DNA of 61,495 nt from Microvirga zambiensis WSM3693 (GCF_016735695.1 NZ_JAERQD010000039.1:1-61495); one strand, 5' to 3'. Positions 28,729-37,807 are shown, counted from the first letter of the stretch. Translations and numbers: made by a program. The notes: generated by a model from the letters alone, not told the origin.

Positions 28729-29190
28729 TTACGCCGTGATCTCGATCGGTAGCGCTGTCGTGAACTTGACCCTTTCGACACTGAAGCGCGAGCTGACTTT
28801 CTTGAGCGGGACGATCCCAATCAACCGCTTATAAAACAAGTCATAAGCCTTCACGTCCGAGACCACGACGCGGAGGATGTAGTCGACGTCGCCGGCCATC
28901 CGGTGAAACTCAACGACCTCGTTCATGGTTTCAATCGCATCGATGAACCGGTCGATGGCGTCCTGGGTATGGTCACCGGCTTCGATGCACACGAAGACCG
29001 TCAGGCCGAGCCCCAGCTTTTCAGGGTCCAGTAGTGCAACCCGTCGCTCGATCACGCCCTCGGCTTCAAGACGCTGAATCCGCTTCCAGCATGGCGTTTG
29101 AGATAAACCGACCCGATGGCCGATGTCCGCGACAGAAAGTGTGCCATTCTGCTGAAGAAGGTTCAAAATTTTTCGGTCGATGCGATCCAT
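28729..29190 (-). CDS. Lrp/AsnC family transcriptional regulator
   Basis: 153 residues. N-terminal HTH (MDRIDRKILNLLQQNGTLSV, ADIGHRVGLSQTPCWKRIQR) and a C-terminal RAM-type ligand domain (LGLGLTVFVCIEAG, EFHRMAGDVDYILRVVVSD). The start is the ATG that gives the canonical family N-terminus; an in-frame extension to 29325 is not family-like. It sits between cysJ-I-G and the divergent cysH-D-N operon, both with the same palindrome upstream, which makes it the leading local candidate for a sulfur-island regulator. Some family members answer to amino acids; a cysteine- or methionine-type signal would fit but is not shown. Confidence 0.85.
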   Translation of the reverse strand: MDRIDRKILNLLQQNGTLSVADIGHRVGLSQTPCWKRIQRLEAEGVIERRVALLDPEKLGLGLTVFVCIEAGDHTQDAIDRFIDAIETMNEVVEFHRMAGDVDYILRVVVSDVKAYDLFYKRLIGIVPLKKVSSRFSVERVKFTTALPIEITA

Positions 29191-29326
29191 CTCTGCATCC
29201 CGCCTTTTGTCGAATAGGATTGTCCTTGTTCTGAGCCTTGAGGAAAGAATCTTCTCTTCTTGGGACAACTTGCCCCTTCGATCACTCGATCGCCTCTTCG
29301 GGCCAGAACAACCCGACCTTGACACC

Positions 29327-29342
29327 GTTCGTTATTAAGAAC
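29327..29342. promoter_or_regulatory. sulfur-island palindrome B (cysH upstream)
   Basis: GTTCGTTATTAAGAAC keeps the GTTC and GAAC arms with an AT-rich centre. It lies 32 bases before the cysH start and two bases after a TTGACA hexamer, in the gap between the divergent Lrp-family gene and cysH. Confidence 0.65.
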
Positions 29343-29374
29343 AAGTTCGATCTCGCAGTTTGGAGAATATTGCG

Positions 29375-30115
29375 ATGGACTTTGCTTCATCAGGAGCGGC
29401 AAGGGCGGAGGCTCTGGCCCTTGCCCTAAGTGATGCCAGCCTCCCTGAGCGGCTTTCCCTCGCCACACGATCGCTCACTGGCCGGCTGGTCTTCACGACG
29501 AGCTTCGGCCTCGAGGATCAGGCCATCACCCATGCGATCTTCAGGGCAGGCCTCGATCTTCATATTGAGATCGTCACTCTCGATACCGGACGATTGTTTC
29601 CCGAAACCTACGATCTCTGGGCGCAGACGGAGGATCATTACGGGCGCCGGATCAATGCCGTGAGCCCGGACCGCTCCAGCCTGGAAGCGCTGGTGTCCCG
29701 CCAGGGCATCAACGGCTTCCGTCATTCCGTCGAGGCCCGAAAGGCCTGCTGCGACGTCCGGAAGGTCGAGCCCCTTGGCCGGGCGCTTGCCGAAGCGGCA
29801 GGCTGGATTACGGGGCTTCGTGCCGAGCAGTCGGCGTTTCGAGCCGCCGTGCCGCTCGCGGTCCAGGATAGCGGCTATGGCCTGATCAAGGTCAACCCGT
29901 TGGCGGATTGGAGCCGCCAAGACCTCGTAAGGTACGTGGCGGACAATGCCATTCCCTACAACCCGCTGCATGACCAGGGCTACCCATCCATCGGCTGCGC
30001 GCCCTGCACCCGTGCCGTCCGTCTGGGGGAACCCGAGCGCGCAGGCCGCTGGTGGTGGGAGCAGGAGAGCAAGAAGGAATGTGGCCTGCACCTCGTGCCA
30101 ACACAGAACGTTTAG
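29375..30115 (+). CDS. cysH: adenylylsulfate (APS) reductase
   Basis: Reduces APS to sulfite with thioredoxin or glutathione electrons. 246 residues. The paired cysteines KACCDVRKVEPL and the GCAPCTRAV motif ligate a [4Fe-4S] cluster and mark the APS-type rather than the PAPS-type enzyme. TSFGLEDQAITH and the end KECGLHL (catalytic cysteine) are also present. GGAGAA seven bases before ATG 29375 fixes the start. No APS kinase gene is seen nearby, in line with direct APS reduction. First gene of cysH-cysD-cysN. Confidence 0.9.
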   Translation: MDFASSGAARAEALALALSDASLPERLSLATRSLTGRLVFTTSFGLEDQAITHAIFRAGLDLHIEIVTLDTGRLFPETYDLWAQTEDHYGRRINAVSPDRSSLEALVSRQGINGFRHSVEARKACCDVRKVEPLGRALAEAAGWITGLRAEQSAFRAAVPLAVQDSGYGLIKVNPLADWSRQDLVRYVADNAIPYNPLHDQGYPSIGCAPCTRAVRLGEPERAGRWWWEQESKKECGLHLVPTQNV

Positions 30116-30125
30116 GAGCAATCCC

Positions 30126-31109
30126 ATGACCAACTGGCGTGAGGGAGCTGTGCGCCCCACAGACCAGGTTCCTCCCCCGAGGCCTATCTCCGATGGCGCG
30201 CTGCTCCAGACCGGGCTGACCCATCTCGATCGGCTCGAAGCCGAGAGCATCTACATCATGCGGGAAGCCGTGGCTGAGAGCGACAACCCGGTCATGCTGT
30301 ATTCGATCGGCAAGGACTCGTCGGTCCTGCTGCATCTTGCACTAAAAGCCTTCTACCCGGCGAAGCCGCCGTTCCCGCTTTTGCATGTCGACACCACCTG
30401 GAAGTTCCGCGAGATGATCGCATTCCGGGATCGCCGGGCAAAGGAGCTGGGTCTCGACCTGCTGGTGCACACCAACCCGGATGGCTTGTCCCGCAGCATC
30501 GGCCCGATCAGTCATGGCTCGGAGGTCCATACCGATGTCATGAAGACCCAGGCGCTCAAGCAGGCCCTGGAGCGGTATGGGTTCGACGCCGCTTTCGGCG
30601 GCGCCCGCCGCGACGAAGAGAAGTCGCGGGCGAAAGAGCGGGTGTTCTCGCTGCGCAATGCCCATCATCGCTGGGATCCCAAGCGGCAGCGGCCTGAGCC
30701 GTGGCAGCTCTACAACGGGCGCAAGCGTCGCGGCGAGAGCCTGCGCGTCTTCCCGCTCTCGAACTGGACCGAGCTCGACATCTGGCTCTACATCCACCGT
30801 GAGAACATCCCGATCGTGCCGCTCTATTTCGCGGCCGGACGACCGGTCGTGGAGCGCGACGGCATGCTCGTCATGGTCGATGACGATCGGCTGCCGCTGC
30901 ATCCCGGCGAGCAGCCGCAGCTGAGATCGGTCCGATTCAGGACGCTCGGCTGCTATCCGTTGACAGGAGCCGTGGAGAGCACGGCCGCCACTCTCCCGGA
31001 CATCATCCGCGAGACGCTTGAGGCGCGCACGTCCGAGCGTCACGGGCGCGCCATCGACAAGGACACGGCTGCGTCCATGGAACGCAAGAAGCAGGAAGGT
31101 TATTTCTGA
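30126..31109 (+). CDS. cysD: sulfate adenylyltransferase subunit 2
   Basis: Catalytic subunit of ATP sulfurylase, forming APS from ATP and sulfate. 327 residues from ATG 30126 with TTTAGGAGC upstream. The PP-loop is visible as MLYSIGKDSSVLLHLALKAF, then AAFGGARRDEEKSRAKERVF and the end SMERKKQEGYF, all typical. Ten bases separate it from cysH, and its TGA overlaps the cysN start as TGATG. Confidence 0.95.
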   Translation: MTNWREGAVRPTDQVPPPRPISDGALLQTGLTHLDRLEAESIYIMREAVAESDNPVMLYSIGKDSSVLLHLALKAFYPAKPPFPLLHVDTTWKFREMIAFRDRRAKELGLDLLVHTNPDGLSRSIGPISHGSEVHTDVMKTQALKQALERYGFDAAFGGARRDEEKSRAKERVFSLRNAHHRWDPKRQRPEPWQLYNGRKRRGESLRVFPLSNWTELDIWLYIHRENIPIVPLYFAAGRPVVERDGMLVMVDDDRLPLHPGEQPQLRSVRFRTLGCYPLTGAVESTAATLPDIIRETLEARTSERHGRAIDKDTAASMERKKQEGYF

Positions 31110-32725
31110 TGACTGTCCATCCCGCACCCGACAGCTTCCTGCTGGAGGACTATCTCGCGGCCCATGAGCGCAAGAGTTTGCTCCGCTTCATCACCTGCGG
31201 CTCCGTCGACGATGGCAAGTCCACGCTGATCGGGCGTCTGCTGTACGAGTCCAAGCGTCTGTTCGATGACCAACTCGCAACGCTGGAGCGCGACTCGCGC
31301 AAGCATGGAACACAGGGCGGTGGTATCGACTTCGCGCTCCTGGTGGATGGGCTCGCCAGCGAGCGCGAGCAGGGCATCACCATCGACGTCGCCTATCGCT
31401 TCTTCTCGACTGACCGGCGAACCTTCATCGTCGCCGATACGCCCGGCCATGAGCAATACACGCGCAATATGGCAACGGGCGCCTCGACCGCGGATGTGGC
31501 CATCCTTCTGATCGATGCGCGCAAAGGGATCACCCGCCAGACCCGGCGGCATGCCCTTCTCGTTTCCATGCTCGGGATCCGTCACGTCGCCCTGGCCATC
31601 AACAAGATGGACCTCGTGGACTGGTCCGAGGAGAGGTTCAAGCAGATCGACGCGGAGTTTCGGGCCTTCGCGATCAATCTTGGCTTTGACCAGATCGCTT
31701 CCATCCCGTTGTCGGCACTGCATGGCGACAATGTCGTCGCGCCGTCAGCGCAGGCGCCCTGGTATCGCGGGCCAACATTGCTCTCTTATCTCGAAACCGT
31801 CGAGGTCGAGCAGAAAGCCGATGCGGAGCCGTTCCGCATGCCGGTGCAGTGGGTCAACCGGCCCAACCCGGAGTTTCGCGGCTTTGCCGGCTTTATCACC
31901 AGCGGCCGTATCAGGTCGGGAGACCAGGTGCGGATTCTCCCATCGGGATTGGAGACATCCGTTGCGCAGATCGTGACGATGGACGGAGAACTGAATGAGG
32001 CAGTTGCCGGTCAATCCGTCACACTCATCCTGTCCGACGAGGTCGACATCTCGCGCGGTGACGTCATTGCTTCCGTAAAGAGGCAAGCTCAGGTTGCCAA
32101 CAAAATCGAAGCCCGCCTGTTCTGGATGGCGACGGAGCATCTGAAGGAAGGTGACCAGTTTCTTCTGAAACTCGGTGCTGCGGCGGTGCCTGCAAGAATT
32201 GAGCGCGTGCGCCAGCGGATTGATCTTGGTTCGCTCGCCGCCGTGCCCGTGTCGTCGCTCGGAGCCAATGACGTCGGCACCGTCGTTCTTGCCCTGGACC
32301 AGCCCATCGCCTTCGATCCCTATACCGAGAGCCGTCGCACGGGCGGGTTCATCCTCATCGACCGGGAGAGCTTCGACACGGTGGCAATCGGTCTCGCGGA
32401 TGGCGCTGTTGCCGAGGAGCCCGTCAACCTCCAGGTCGTCCGGAACAACGCCCCGTTGGCCTGGATCAAGTGGACGGGCGAGCAGAAGCGGCGCAGCGCT
32501 CTCAAGGCCATGTCGTGGCGGGTCATCGGATCGGTTGCGACCATAGGGGCAGCGCTTGTCCTGAGCCAGGATATCCGCTTGGCCGCGGCTATTGGCGCAA
32601 CCGAGGTGGTGACCAAGCTAGTGCTCTATTACGGCCACGAGCGCCTGTGGGCCCGGATCCGCTATGGCCTGTCCTTTGCAACCGGCCAGCATGGCGGCGG
32701 TCCCCAGAGTTCCGGCGCCAAGTAG
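31109..32725 (+). CDS. cysN: sulfate adenylyltransferase subunit 1 with C-terminal DUF2061
   Basis: GTPase subunit that drives APS formation. 538 residues. GTPase motifs: GSVDDGKST at 31-39, DTPGHEQYTRNM and NKMDLVDW. Elongation-factor-like beta-barrel domains follow to about residue 455. Instead of an APS kinase (CysC) fusion, the last 79 residues read KRRSALKAMSWRVIGSVATI, then GAALVLS and EVVTKLVLYYGHERLWARI. This is a DUF2061 domain with two hydrophobic segments. That could tether ATP sulfurylase to the membrane near the sulfate importer; this is inference. Confidence 0.9.
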   Translation: MTVHPAPDSFLLEDYLAAHERKSLLRFITCGSVDDGKSTLIGRLLYESKRLFDDQLATLERDSRKHGTQGGGIDFALLVDGLASEREQGITIDVAYRFFSTDRRTFIVADTPGHEQYTRNMATGASTADVAILLIDARKGITRQTRRHALLVSMLGIRHVALAINKMDLVDWSEERFKQIDAEFRAFAINLGFDQIASIPLSALHGDNVVAPSAQAPWYRGPTLLSYLETVEVEQKADAEPFRMPVQWVNRPNPEFRGFAGFITSGRIRSGDQVRILPSGLETSVAQIVTMDGELNEAVAGQSVTLILSDEVDISRGDVIASVKRQAQVANKIEARLFWMATEHLKEGDQFLLKLGAAAVPARIERVRQRIDLGSLAAVPVSSLGANDVGTVVLALDQPIAFDPYTESRRTGGFILIDRESFDTVAIGLADGAVAEEPVNLQVVRNNAPLAWIKWTGEQKRRSALKAMSWRVIGSVATIGAALVLSQDIRLAAAIGATEVVTKLVLYYGHERLWARIRYGLSFATGQHGGGPQSSGAK

Positions 32726-32766
32726 GTTCCGGCCCTCTTTCTGAAACATCAATCATCAAGACAGAC

Positions 32767-32798
32767 GCCTGCTGAACCACCGAGGAGGAGCAGCAGGC
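32767..32798 (+). other. hairpin in the metZ leader
   Basis: GCCTGCTG and CAGCAGGC form an 8-bp perfect stem around a 16-base loop that contains GAGGAGGAG. It lies between cysN and metZ, 18 bases before the metZ start. It may be a weak terminator or a leader structure; I could not match it to a known riboswitch. Confidence 0.35.
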
Positions 32799-32816
32799 CA
32801 GGTTGAAGGACGAACA

Positions 32817-34013
32817 ATGAGCACGCGCTCACGCCGAAGCCGGCCCCTGCACGCGGAGACCCGCCTTGTCCATGACGGCACGCTGCGGTCGGAATTCGGC
32901 GAGACCTCCGAAGCGCTCTTCCTCACGCAGGGCCATGTTTATACCAGCGCGGAAGAGTGTGAGGCCCGTTTCAAGGGAGAGAGTCCTGGCTTTCTCTATG
33001 CCCGCTTCTCGAACCCGACGGTCACGATGTTCGAGCAGCGCATCGCGTCCTTCGAAGGAGCCGAGTCTGCTCGCGCCACCGCAACCGGCATGGCTGCCGT
33101 GACGGCAGCCCTGATGGGCTTGCTGCAGGCGGGGGACCATATCGTTGCCGCCCGCGCCCTCTTCGGCTCCTGTCGTTACGTTGTCGCTGAGCTCCTGCCG
33201 CGGTTTGGCGTGGCAGCCACTCTGGTCGACGGAACGGATCTCGATGCGTGGCGAAAGGCCGTGCGGCCGGAGACGAAGGTCTTCTTTCTCGAGAGCCCGG
33301 CCAATCCCACCTTGGAGATCATCGACATTGAAGCCGTCGCCGGTATTGCGCGCAACGCCGGGGCGAAGCTGGTCGTGGACAACGTGTTCTCGTCCCCGAT
33401 CTGGCAGAAGCCGCTGCAACTCGGAGCTGATTGCGTCGTCTATTCGGCCACCAAGCACATCGATGGACAGGGGCGCTGCCTTGGCGGGGTCATTCTTGCG
33501 TCCGAGGAGTTCATTCAGACGCACGTCCATACGTTGCTCCGGCAGACGGGCCCTTCGATGTCTCCCTTCAACGCTTGGGTGCTTCTGAAAAGCCTGGAGA
33601 CGCTTCCGCTGCGCGTCGAGCGCCAGACCCGGACGGCAGGGACCGTGGCGGACGCATTGGCAGGACATGCCAAGATCCCCCGCCTGATCTATCCGGGCCG
33701 CGCCGATCACCCACAGGCTGATATCATTGCCCGGCAGATGACGGGAGGCTCGACGCTGCTCGCCCTTGAGATCGAAGGCGGCAAGGCAGGGGCCTTCCGC
33801 TTCCTGAACGCTCTCGATTTGGTCCGGATCTCCAACAATCTCGGCGATGCCAAGAGCCTGATCACTCATCCGGCGACGACGACGCACCAGCGCTTCACAG
33901 CAGAGGAGCGTGCGGACATGGGGGTCTCGGAAGGTCTCGTCAGGCTCTCAGTGGGCCTTGAGCATCCCGATGATCTGATCGAGGACCTGACGCAGGCTCT
34001 TGAGTGCGTCTGA
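32817..34013 (+). CDS. metZ: O-succinylhomoserine sulfhydrylase
   Basis: PLP enzyme of the Cys/Met-metabolism family joining sulfide to an activated homoserine to give homocysteine. 398 residues. GFLYARFSNPTVTMFEQRIA, the PLP-lysine region VVYSATKHIDGQGRCLGG and the end SVGLEHPDDLIEDLTQAL are typical of MetZ. It follows cysN by 91 bases, so sulfide from the neighbouring reductase flows directly into methionine synthesis. AAGGA before the ATG is the likely ribosome binding site. Cystathionine synthase-type activity is a less likely alternative. Confidence 0.85.
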   Translation: MSTRSRRSRPLHAETRLVHDGTLRSEFGETSEALFLTQGHVYTSAEECEARFKGESPGFLYARFSNPTVTMFEQRIASFEGAESARATATGMAAVTAALMGLLQAGDHIVAARALFGSCRYVVAELLPRFGVAATLVDGTDLDAWRKAVRPETKVFFLESPANPTLEIIDIEAVAGIARNAGAKLVVDNVFSSPIWQKPLQLGADCVVYSATKHIDGQGRCLGGVILASEEFIQTHVHTLLRQTGPSMSPFNAWVLLKSLETLPLRVERQTRTAGTVADALAGHAKIPRLIYPGRADHPQADIIARQMTGGSTLLALEIEGGKAGAFRFLNALDLVRISNNLGDAKSLITHPATTTHQRFTAEERADMGVSEGLVRLSVGLEHPDDLIEDLTQALECV

Positions 34014-34027
34014 GGTCTTTGTCCGTC

Positions 34028-34879
34028 TCAGCTCACGTTCGTCGCGACAGGCCGGCTGGGATCCTGGGTCCACTCCGACATCGAACCATCATAGAGCTTC
34101 ACATCCGGGCGTTTGAGCACCTCCGAGAGGATGAACCAGTTCGTGGAGGCGAGGTGGCCGGTGTTGCAATAGCTCACCACGGGCCCTAGGGGAACTTGCT
34201 CGTACAATTGCTCGAGTTCCGCGACAGGGCGTAGACGTCCGGTCCCCGGCTGGATGGCTCTGCTGTGGTCCAGGTGGAGGGCGCCTGGCAGGTGGCCGGC
34301 GCGCAGGGCCTGCGGACTTTTCTCACGCCCATCGAACTGAGCCTGTGAGCGCCCATCGAGCAGCGTTGCGTCGCCATGGGCTACAACCTTCTCGACAGCA
34401 TGGAGCTCGGCGCGGAGGCTTCCGGTGAGCCGTACGGGGTAGAGCGGGCTCGCAGTTGGCGCAGACGGGCCGGTTTCTTCTAAGCTGCCGGCTTGCCGCC
34501 ACGCTTTGAATCCCCCATCGAGGATCGATACCTGACTGTGGCCAAGGGCTTTCAGTGTCCAATAGACCCTTGCGGCTGCGCTGAAATCGGATGCGGCCTC
34601 TCCAGCCGATACGATGACCACGTGGTGCTCCGGCGTGATGCCGATACGGCTCAGCAGGGCGGACAGATGGTCGGCACCGGGAAGGAGGCCGCCGGCGCCA
34701 CCCTCAGCGATCCGCCAGCCGTCGCCGGCATAGTCGCTGTGAACCGCGCCCGGAACGTGACCGGCCTCGAAGGCCGCTCGCCCGCCGCTCTCTGCCGAGC
34801 GGGTGTCAACAATCAGAACCGAGGAATCTGCGATACGGTCTGAAAGCCAGTCGACTGAAACGAGAGGAGCAGGTGTCAT
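34028..34879 (-). CDS. sseA: 3-mercaptopyruvate/thiosulfate sulfurtransferase
   Basis: Two rhodanese domains in 283 residues. The first is non-catalytic (DTRSAESGGRAAFEAGHVPG); the second carries the active-site cysteine at about residue 238 in VVSYCNTGHLAS. It moves sulfane sulfur between donors and thiols or cyanide. It converges with metZ, 14 bases apart, and is followed upstream by OsmC and peroxiredoxin genes on the same strand. The CNTGHLAS loop differs from the classical CGSGVTA of mercaptopyruvate enzymes, so donor preference is open. Confidence 0.8.
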   Translation of the reverse strand: MTPAPLVSVDWLSDRIADSSVLIVDTRSAESGGRAAFEAGHVPGAVHSDYAGDGWRIAEGGAGGLLPGADHLSALLSRIGITPEHHVVIVSAGEAASDFSAAARVYWTLKALGHSQVSILDGGFKAWRQAGSLEETGPSAPTASPLYPVRLTGSLRAELHAVEKVVAHGDATLLDGRSQAQFDGREKSPQALRAGHLPGALHLDHSRAIQPGTGRLRPVAELEQLYEQVPLGPVVSYCNTGHLASTNWFILSEVLKRPDVKLYDGSMSEWTQDPSRPVATNVS

Positions 34880-34897
34880 GACAGTGGTCCCGAGCGA

Positions 34898-35332
34898 TTA
34901 CGCGGTTTGGCGAGGATCAACGGTCCAGGAGTGCGTGATCTCCGCAACCTGACCCAGCATGATGGACGCGGAGCAATACTTTTCCTTGGATAGCTGAATG
35001 GCGCGCTCGACCTTCTCGGGCGAGAGTCCTTGCCCTGACAAATAGTACTTGAGGTGAATCGTCGTAAACACCTTCGGATCCGTCGATGCGCGCTCGGCTT
35101 CCACGTCCACCACGCAATCGGTGACAGGCTCGCGGCCACGCTTGAGGATGAGCACGACATCGAAGGCCGTGCAGCCGGCAAGTCCCAACAGCATGAGTTC
35201 CATGGGACGAATGCCAATATTGCGGCCGCCGCTCTCGGGGGCGCCGTCCAGCACGATGGCATGCCCACTTCCGGACTCGCCTGTAAACATCATGCCCTCA
35301 ACCCACGATACGCGCGCTTTCATGCTGGTCAT
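34898..35332 (-). CDS. OsmC family protein
   Basis: 144 residues, an OsmC/Ohr-fold protein with the conserved cysteine in GLAGCTAFDVV and a second in SKEKYCSAS, the two-cysteine arrangement used against organic peroxides or in thiol chemistry. I chose ATG 35332 because AAGG stands in good position; ATG 35371 and others upstream are weaker. It lies between sseA and a peroxiredoxin on the same strand, suggesting a role in sulfur redox balance. Confidence 0.8.
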   Translation of the reverse strand: MTSMKARVSWVEGMMFTGESGSGHAIVLDGAPESGGRNIGIRPMELMLLGLAGCTAFDVVLILKRGREPVTDCVVDVEAERASTDPKVFTTIHLKYYLSGQGLSPEKVERAIQLSKEKYCSASIMLGQVAEITHSWTVDPRQTA

Positions 35333-35380
35333 TTCGTTACCTTGCATATGAGCATCCAGGAGCCCGGCCATCAGCGCATT

Positions 35381-35414
35381 GGGACGCCGCCAGCAATCAC
35401 GCTGGCGGTGTCCC
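35381..35414. terminator. strong hairpin between the peroxiredoxin and OsmC genes
   Basis: GGGAC-CCGCCAGC pairs with GCTGGCGG-GTCCC, a 13-bp stem with one internal mismatch and a six-base loop. No T-run follows on either strand, so it may be a processing or stability element rather than a classical terminator. Confidence 0.45.
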
Positions 35415-35446
35415 TATCCGGGGCAAGAGGTAATTGCCCCCGCAGA

Positions 35447-36115
35447 TCAGTTCGCCTTGGCGGGCTGCGGCACGATGCGCAGATAAGGCTTTGGCGCTCT
35501 CCAGCCGCCCGGATACAGGCCCTTGGCTTCCTCGTCCGATACGGAGCCGGCGATGATCACATCCTCGCCTTGCTTCCAATTGGCAGGGGTAGCGACCCGG
35601 TGCTGGGCCGTCAGCTGGAGGGAATCGATGACCCGCAGCACTTCGTCGAAGTTGCGACCCGTGGTCATGGGATAGACCAGGACGAGTTTGATCTTCTTGT
35701 CGGGACCGATGATGAAAACGTTGCGCACCGTCTGGTTGTCGGCGGCCGTGCGCCCCTCCGCGGTGTCGCCGGCTTGGGCCGGCAGCATCCCATAGAGCTT
35801 GGAGATCGAGAGGTCCTGATCGCCGATGATCGGGTAGTTGACGGCCGCTCCCTGCGTCTCCTCGATGTCACGGGCCCAAGCCTCGTGCTTCTCGACGGGA
35901 TCGACGGAAAAGCCGACAACCTTCACACCCCGTCGATCGAATTCAGGCTTGAGCCGCGCCACCTCGCCCAGTTCCGTCGTGCACACGGGGGTGAAATTCT
36001 TCGGATGCGAGAACAGCACCGCCCAGGAATCGCCAATCCACTCATGGAAGCGGATCGGGCCCTCGGTCGTCACCGTCTCGAAGTCAGGGGCAATCTGGCC
36101 GATTTGAAGTGTCAT
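35447..36115 (-). CDS. 1-Cys type peroxiredoxin (AhpC/TSA, Prx6-like)
   Basis: 222 residues. Peroxidatic cysteine in HPKNFTPVCTTELGEVARL near residue 44, and the long C-terminal domain (VYPMTTGRNFDEVLRVIDSL, PANWKQGEDVI) marks the Prx6 group. It reduces peroxides with a thiol donor. Its upstream region holds palindrome C about 245 bases away, so it may belong to the sulfur regulon. Confidence 0.85.
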   Translation of the reverse strand: MTLQIGQIAPDFETVTTEGPIRFHEWIGDSWAVLFSHPKNFTPVCTTELGEVARLKPEFDRRGVKVVGFSVDPVEKHEAWARDIEETQGAAVNYPIIGDQDLSISKLYGMLPAQAGDTAEGRTAADNQTVRNVFIIGPDKKIKLVLVYPMTTGRNFDEVLRVIDSLQLTAQHRVATPANWKQGEDVIIAGSVSDEEAKGLYPGGWRAPKPYLRIVPQPAKAN

Positions 36116-36745
36116 AGCAGGGATCTCTCTCCGTTACGCGTGGATTGGTCGCTGCATGTGCAAGGCAGGGTGCAATCGATTGGTCCGATCACGTGTGTTT
36201 CATCGTTTCGCCACCAGTCGCAAGGCGCACGCGCCCGATTCGGGTTTCGACTTCTGCCGTTTGATGCGCATGAAATCGTGTCGGATGCTTACGTGGATCG
36301 GTGAATGCACAGACTGGGCAATCGAAATGTCTAGCAAGCGATGCACCAAGTCAATAAAATGTTCGTTTTATAGAACGGGCCGCGATAAAAGTGTTTGCTA
36401 AAAGGGTCTGCTTTTAGAGGAGAATCTTCCAAACCGGTCTGTGACAGCCATTTGGACCACCAAGCAACGCGTTCGCCGCAAATGCCTGGGCAAATAAAAA
36501 TGGATTTCACGCATCCATCGCAGTCTCTAGTACAAACATACTGCGTCAATGGGGATGCCGTAGAACATCATTCTATGAAGGTGCGTCGCTATACTACAAA
36601 AGAACATACGACACAGCACAACTAGCAAAGTAATTGACTTGGGGAATTTGACACTCGTTCTTTTTAGCGGATATTTCAGTGCCCTGTTAGGGAGCCTGGG
36701 TAGCTTGCTGCCAGCTCTCGCTTCGATCTCAACCCGGAGGGTAGA
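36116..36745. other. intergenic region between peroxiredoxin and sbp
   Basis: 630 bases without a recognisable gene. It holds palindrome C (36361-36376) and, near 36657-36672, a half-site GTTCTTTTTAGCGGAT placed just after TTGACA. The latter arrangement, TTGACA with 17 bases to ATATTT, could be the sbp promoter. Nothing else recognised. Confidence 0.45.
36361..36376. promoter_or_regulatory. sulfur-island palindrome C (peroxiredoxin/sbp intergenic)
   Basis: GTTCGTTTTATAGAAC. On the minus strand it is followed by ATTTTATTGACTTG, one base different from the run after palindrome A at cysJ. This suggests a shared promoter architecture reading toward the peroxiredoxin, OsmC and sseA genes. Confidence 0.65.
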
Positions 36746-37807
36746 ATGCACGGCAATTCCCTAGAAGTCGCTGGCGCGAAGACGTCTTCTCGCCTGCGGT
36801 CCGTCCTGCCGGCCGTCGGTCTGATGGTCTTGGGAGGCGTCGGCCTTCTGCCTCTGACTGGTCCCGCATCGGCCCAGTCGCAATTGCTGAACGTATCGTA
36901 CGATCCGACGCGCGAACTCTACCGTGAGATCAATCAGGCCTTTGCGGACGATTGGAAGGCAAAAACGGGCGAGACCGTCTCGATCCGGACGTCCCACGGC
37001 GGATCCGGCGCCCAGGCCCGTACCGTCATCGACGGTATCGACGCCGATGTGGTGACGTTGGGCATCCCTTCCGACATCGATGCCATCGTAAAGGCAACGA
37101 AGAAGATCCCGACCGACTGGCGCAGCAAGTTGCCCAACAACTCCCTGCCTTACACATCGACCGTGGTCTTCCTCGTTCGGAAGGGAAACCCGAAGGCGAT
37201 CAAGGACTGGGACGACCTTGTGAAGCCAGGCGTCCAAGTCATCACGCCCAATCCGAAAACCTCCGCTGGCGGCCGCTGGAACTTCCTGGCGGCTTGGGGC
37301 TATTCGCACACTAAGGACGGCAGTGCTGACAAGGCGAAGGAGTTCGTCACCGCCCTCTACAAGAATGTCCCGGTGCTCGATACCGGCGCTCGCGGCTCGA
37401 CCGTAACCTTCGCGCAGCGCGGCCTCGGGGATGTTCTGCCGGCATGGGAGAACGAAGCCTTCCTCGTGCTCGACGAATTCGGACGCGACAAGTTCGAGAT
37501 CGTGGTGCCGACGCTGTCGATCCTAGCGGAGCCGCCGGTCGCTCTCGTCGAGGGCAATGTCGATGGCAAGGGCACACGCAAGGTGGCTGAAGCCTTCCTC
37601 GGCTTCCTCTATACCGACAAGGCCCAAGCGATCTTTGCCAAGCACCATTATCGCCCGATCAAGTCCGAAGCCGCCAAACCGGAGGACCTCGCGGCTCTGC
37701 CGAACCTGAAGCTGTTCACGATCGAGTCGCTCCAGGGCAACTGGGACGATATCCAGAAGAACAACTTCGATTCAGGCGGGCTCTTCGATCAGATCAGCAA
37801 GCGCTGA
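36746..37807 (+). CDS. sbp: sulfate/thiosulfate ABC transporter binding protein
   Basis: Periplasmic sulfate receptor, 353 residues. The signal peptide ends near ASA-QSQ at about residue 44. LLNVSYDPTRELYREINQAF, SHGGSGAQARTVIDGIDADV and the NPKTSAGGRWNFLAAWGY segment are family-typical. It is the first gene of sbp-cysT-cysW-cysA, each start within a few bases of or overlapping the previous stop. Specificity for sulfate over thiosulfate is assumed from the family. Confidence 0.9.
   Translation: MHGNSLEVAGAKTSSRLRSVLPAVGLMVLGGVGLLPLTGPASAQSQLLNVSYDPTRELYREINQAFADDWKAKTGETVSIRTSHGGSGAQARTVIDGIDADVVTLGIPSDIDAIVKATKKIPTDWRSKLPNNSLPYTSTVVFLVRKGNPKAIKDWDDLVKPGVQVITPNPKTSAGGRWNFLAAWGYSHTKDGSADKAKEFVTALYKNVPVLDTGARGSTVTFAQRGLGDVLPAWENEAFLVLDEFGRDKFEIVVPTLSILAEPPVALVEGNVDGKGTRKVAEAFLGFLYTDKAQAIFAKHHYRPIKSEAAKPEDLAALPNLKLFTIESLQGNWDDIQKNNFDSGGLFDQISKR

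Noticed and set aside
32726..32816. Possible SAM riboswitch before metZ
   Set aside because: Rhizobial metZ leaders often carry SAM-II, but I could not match its conserved core here; only a simple hairpin is visible.
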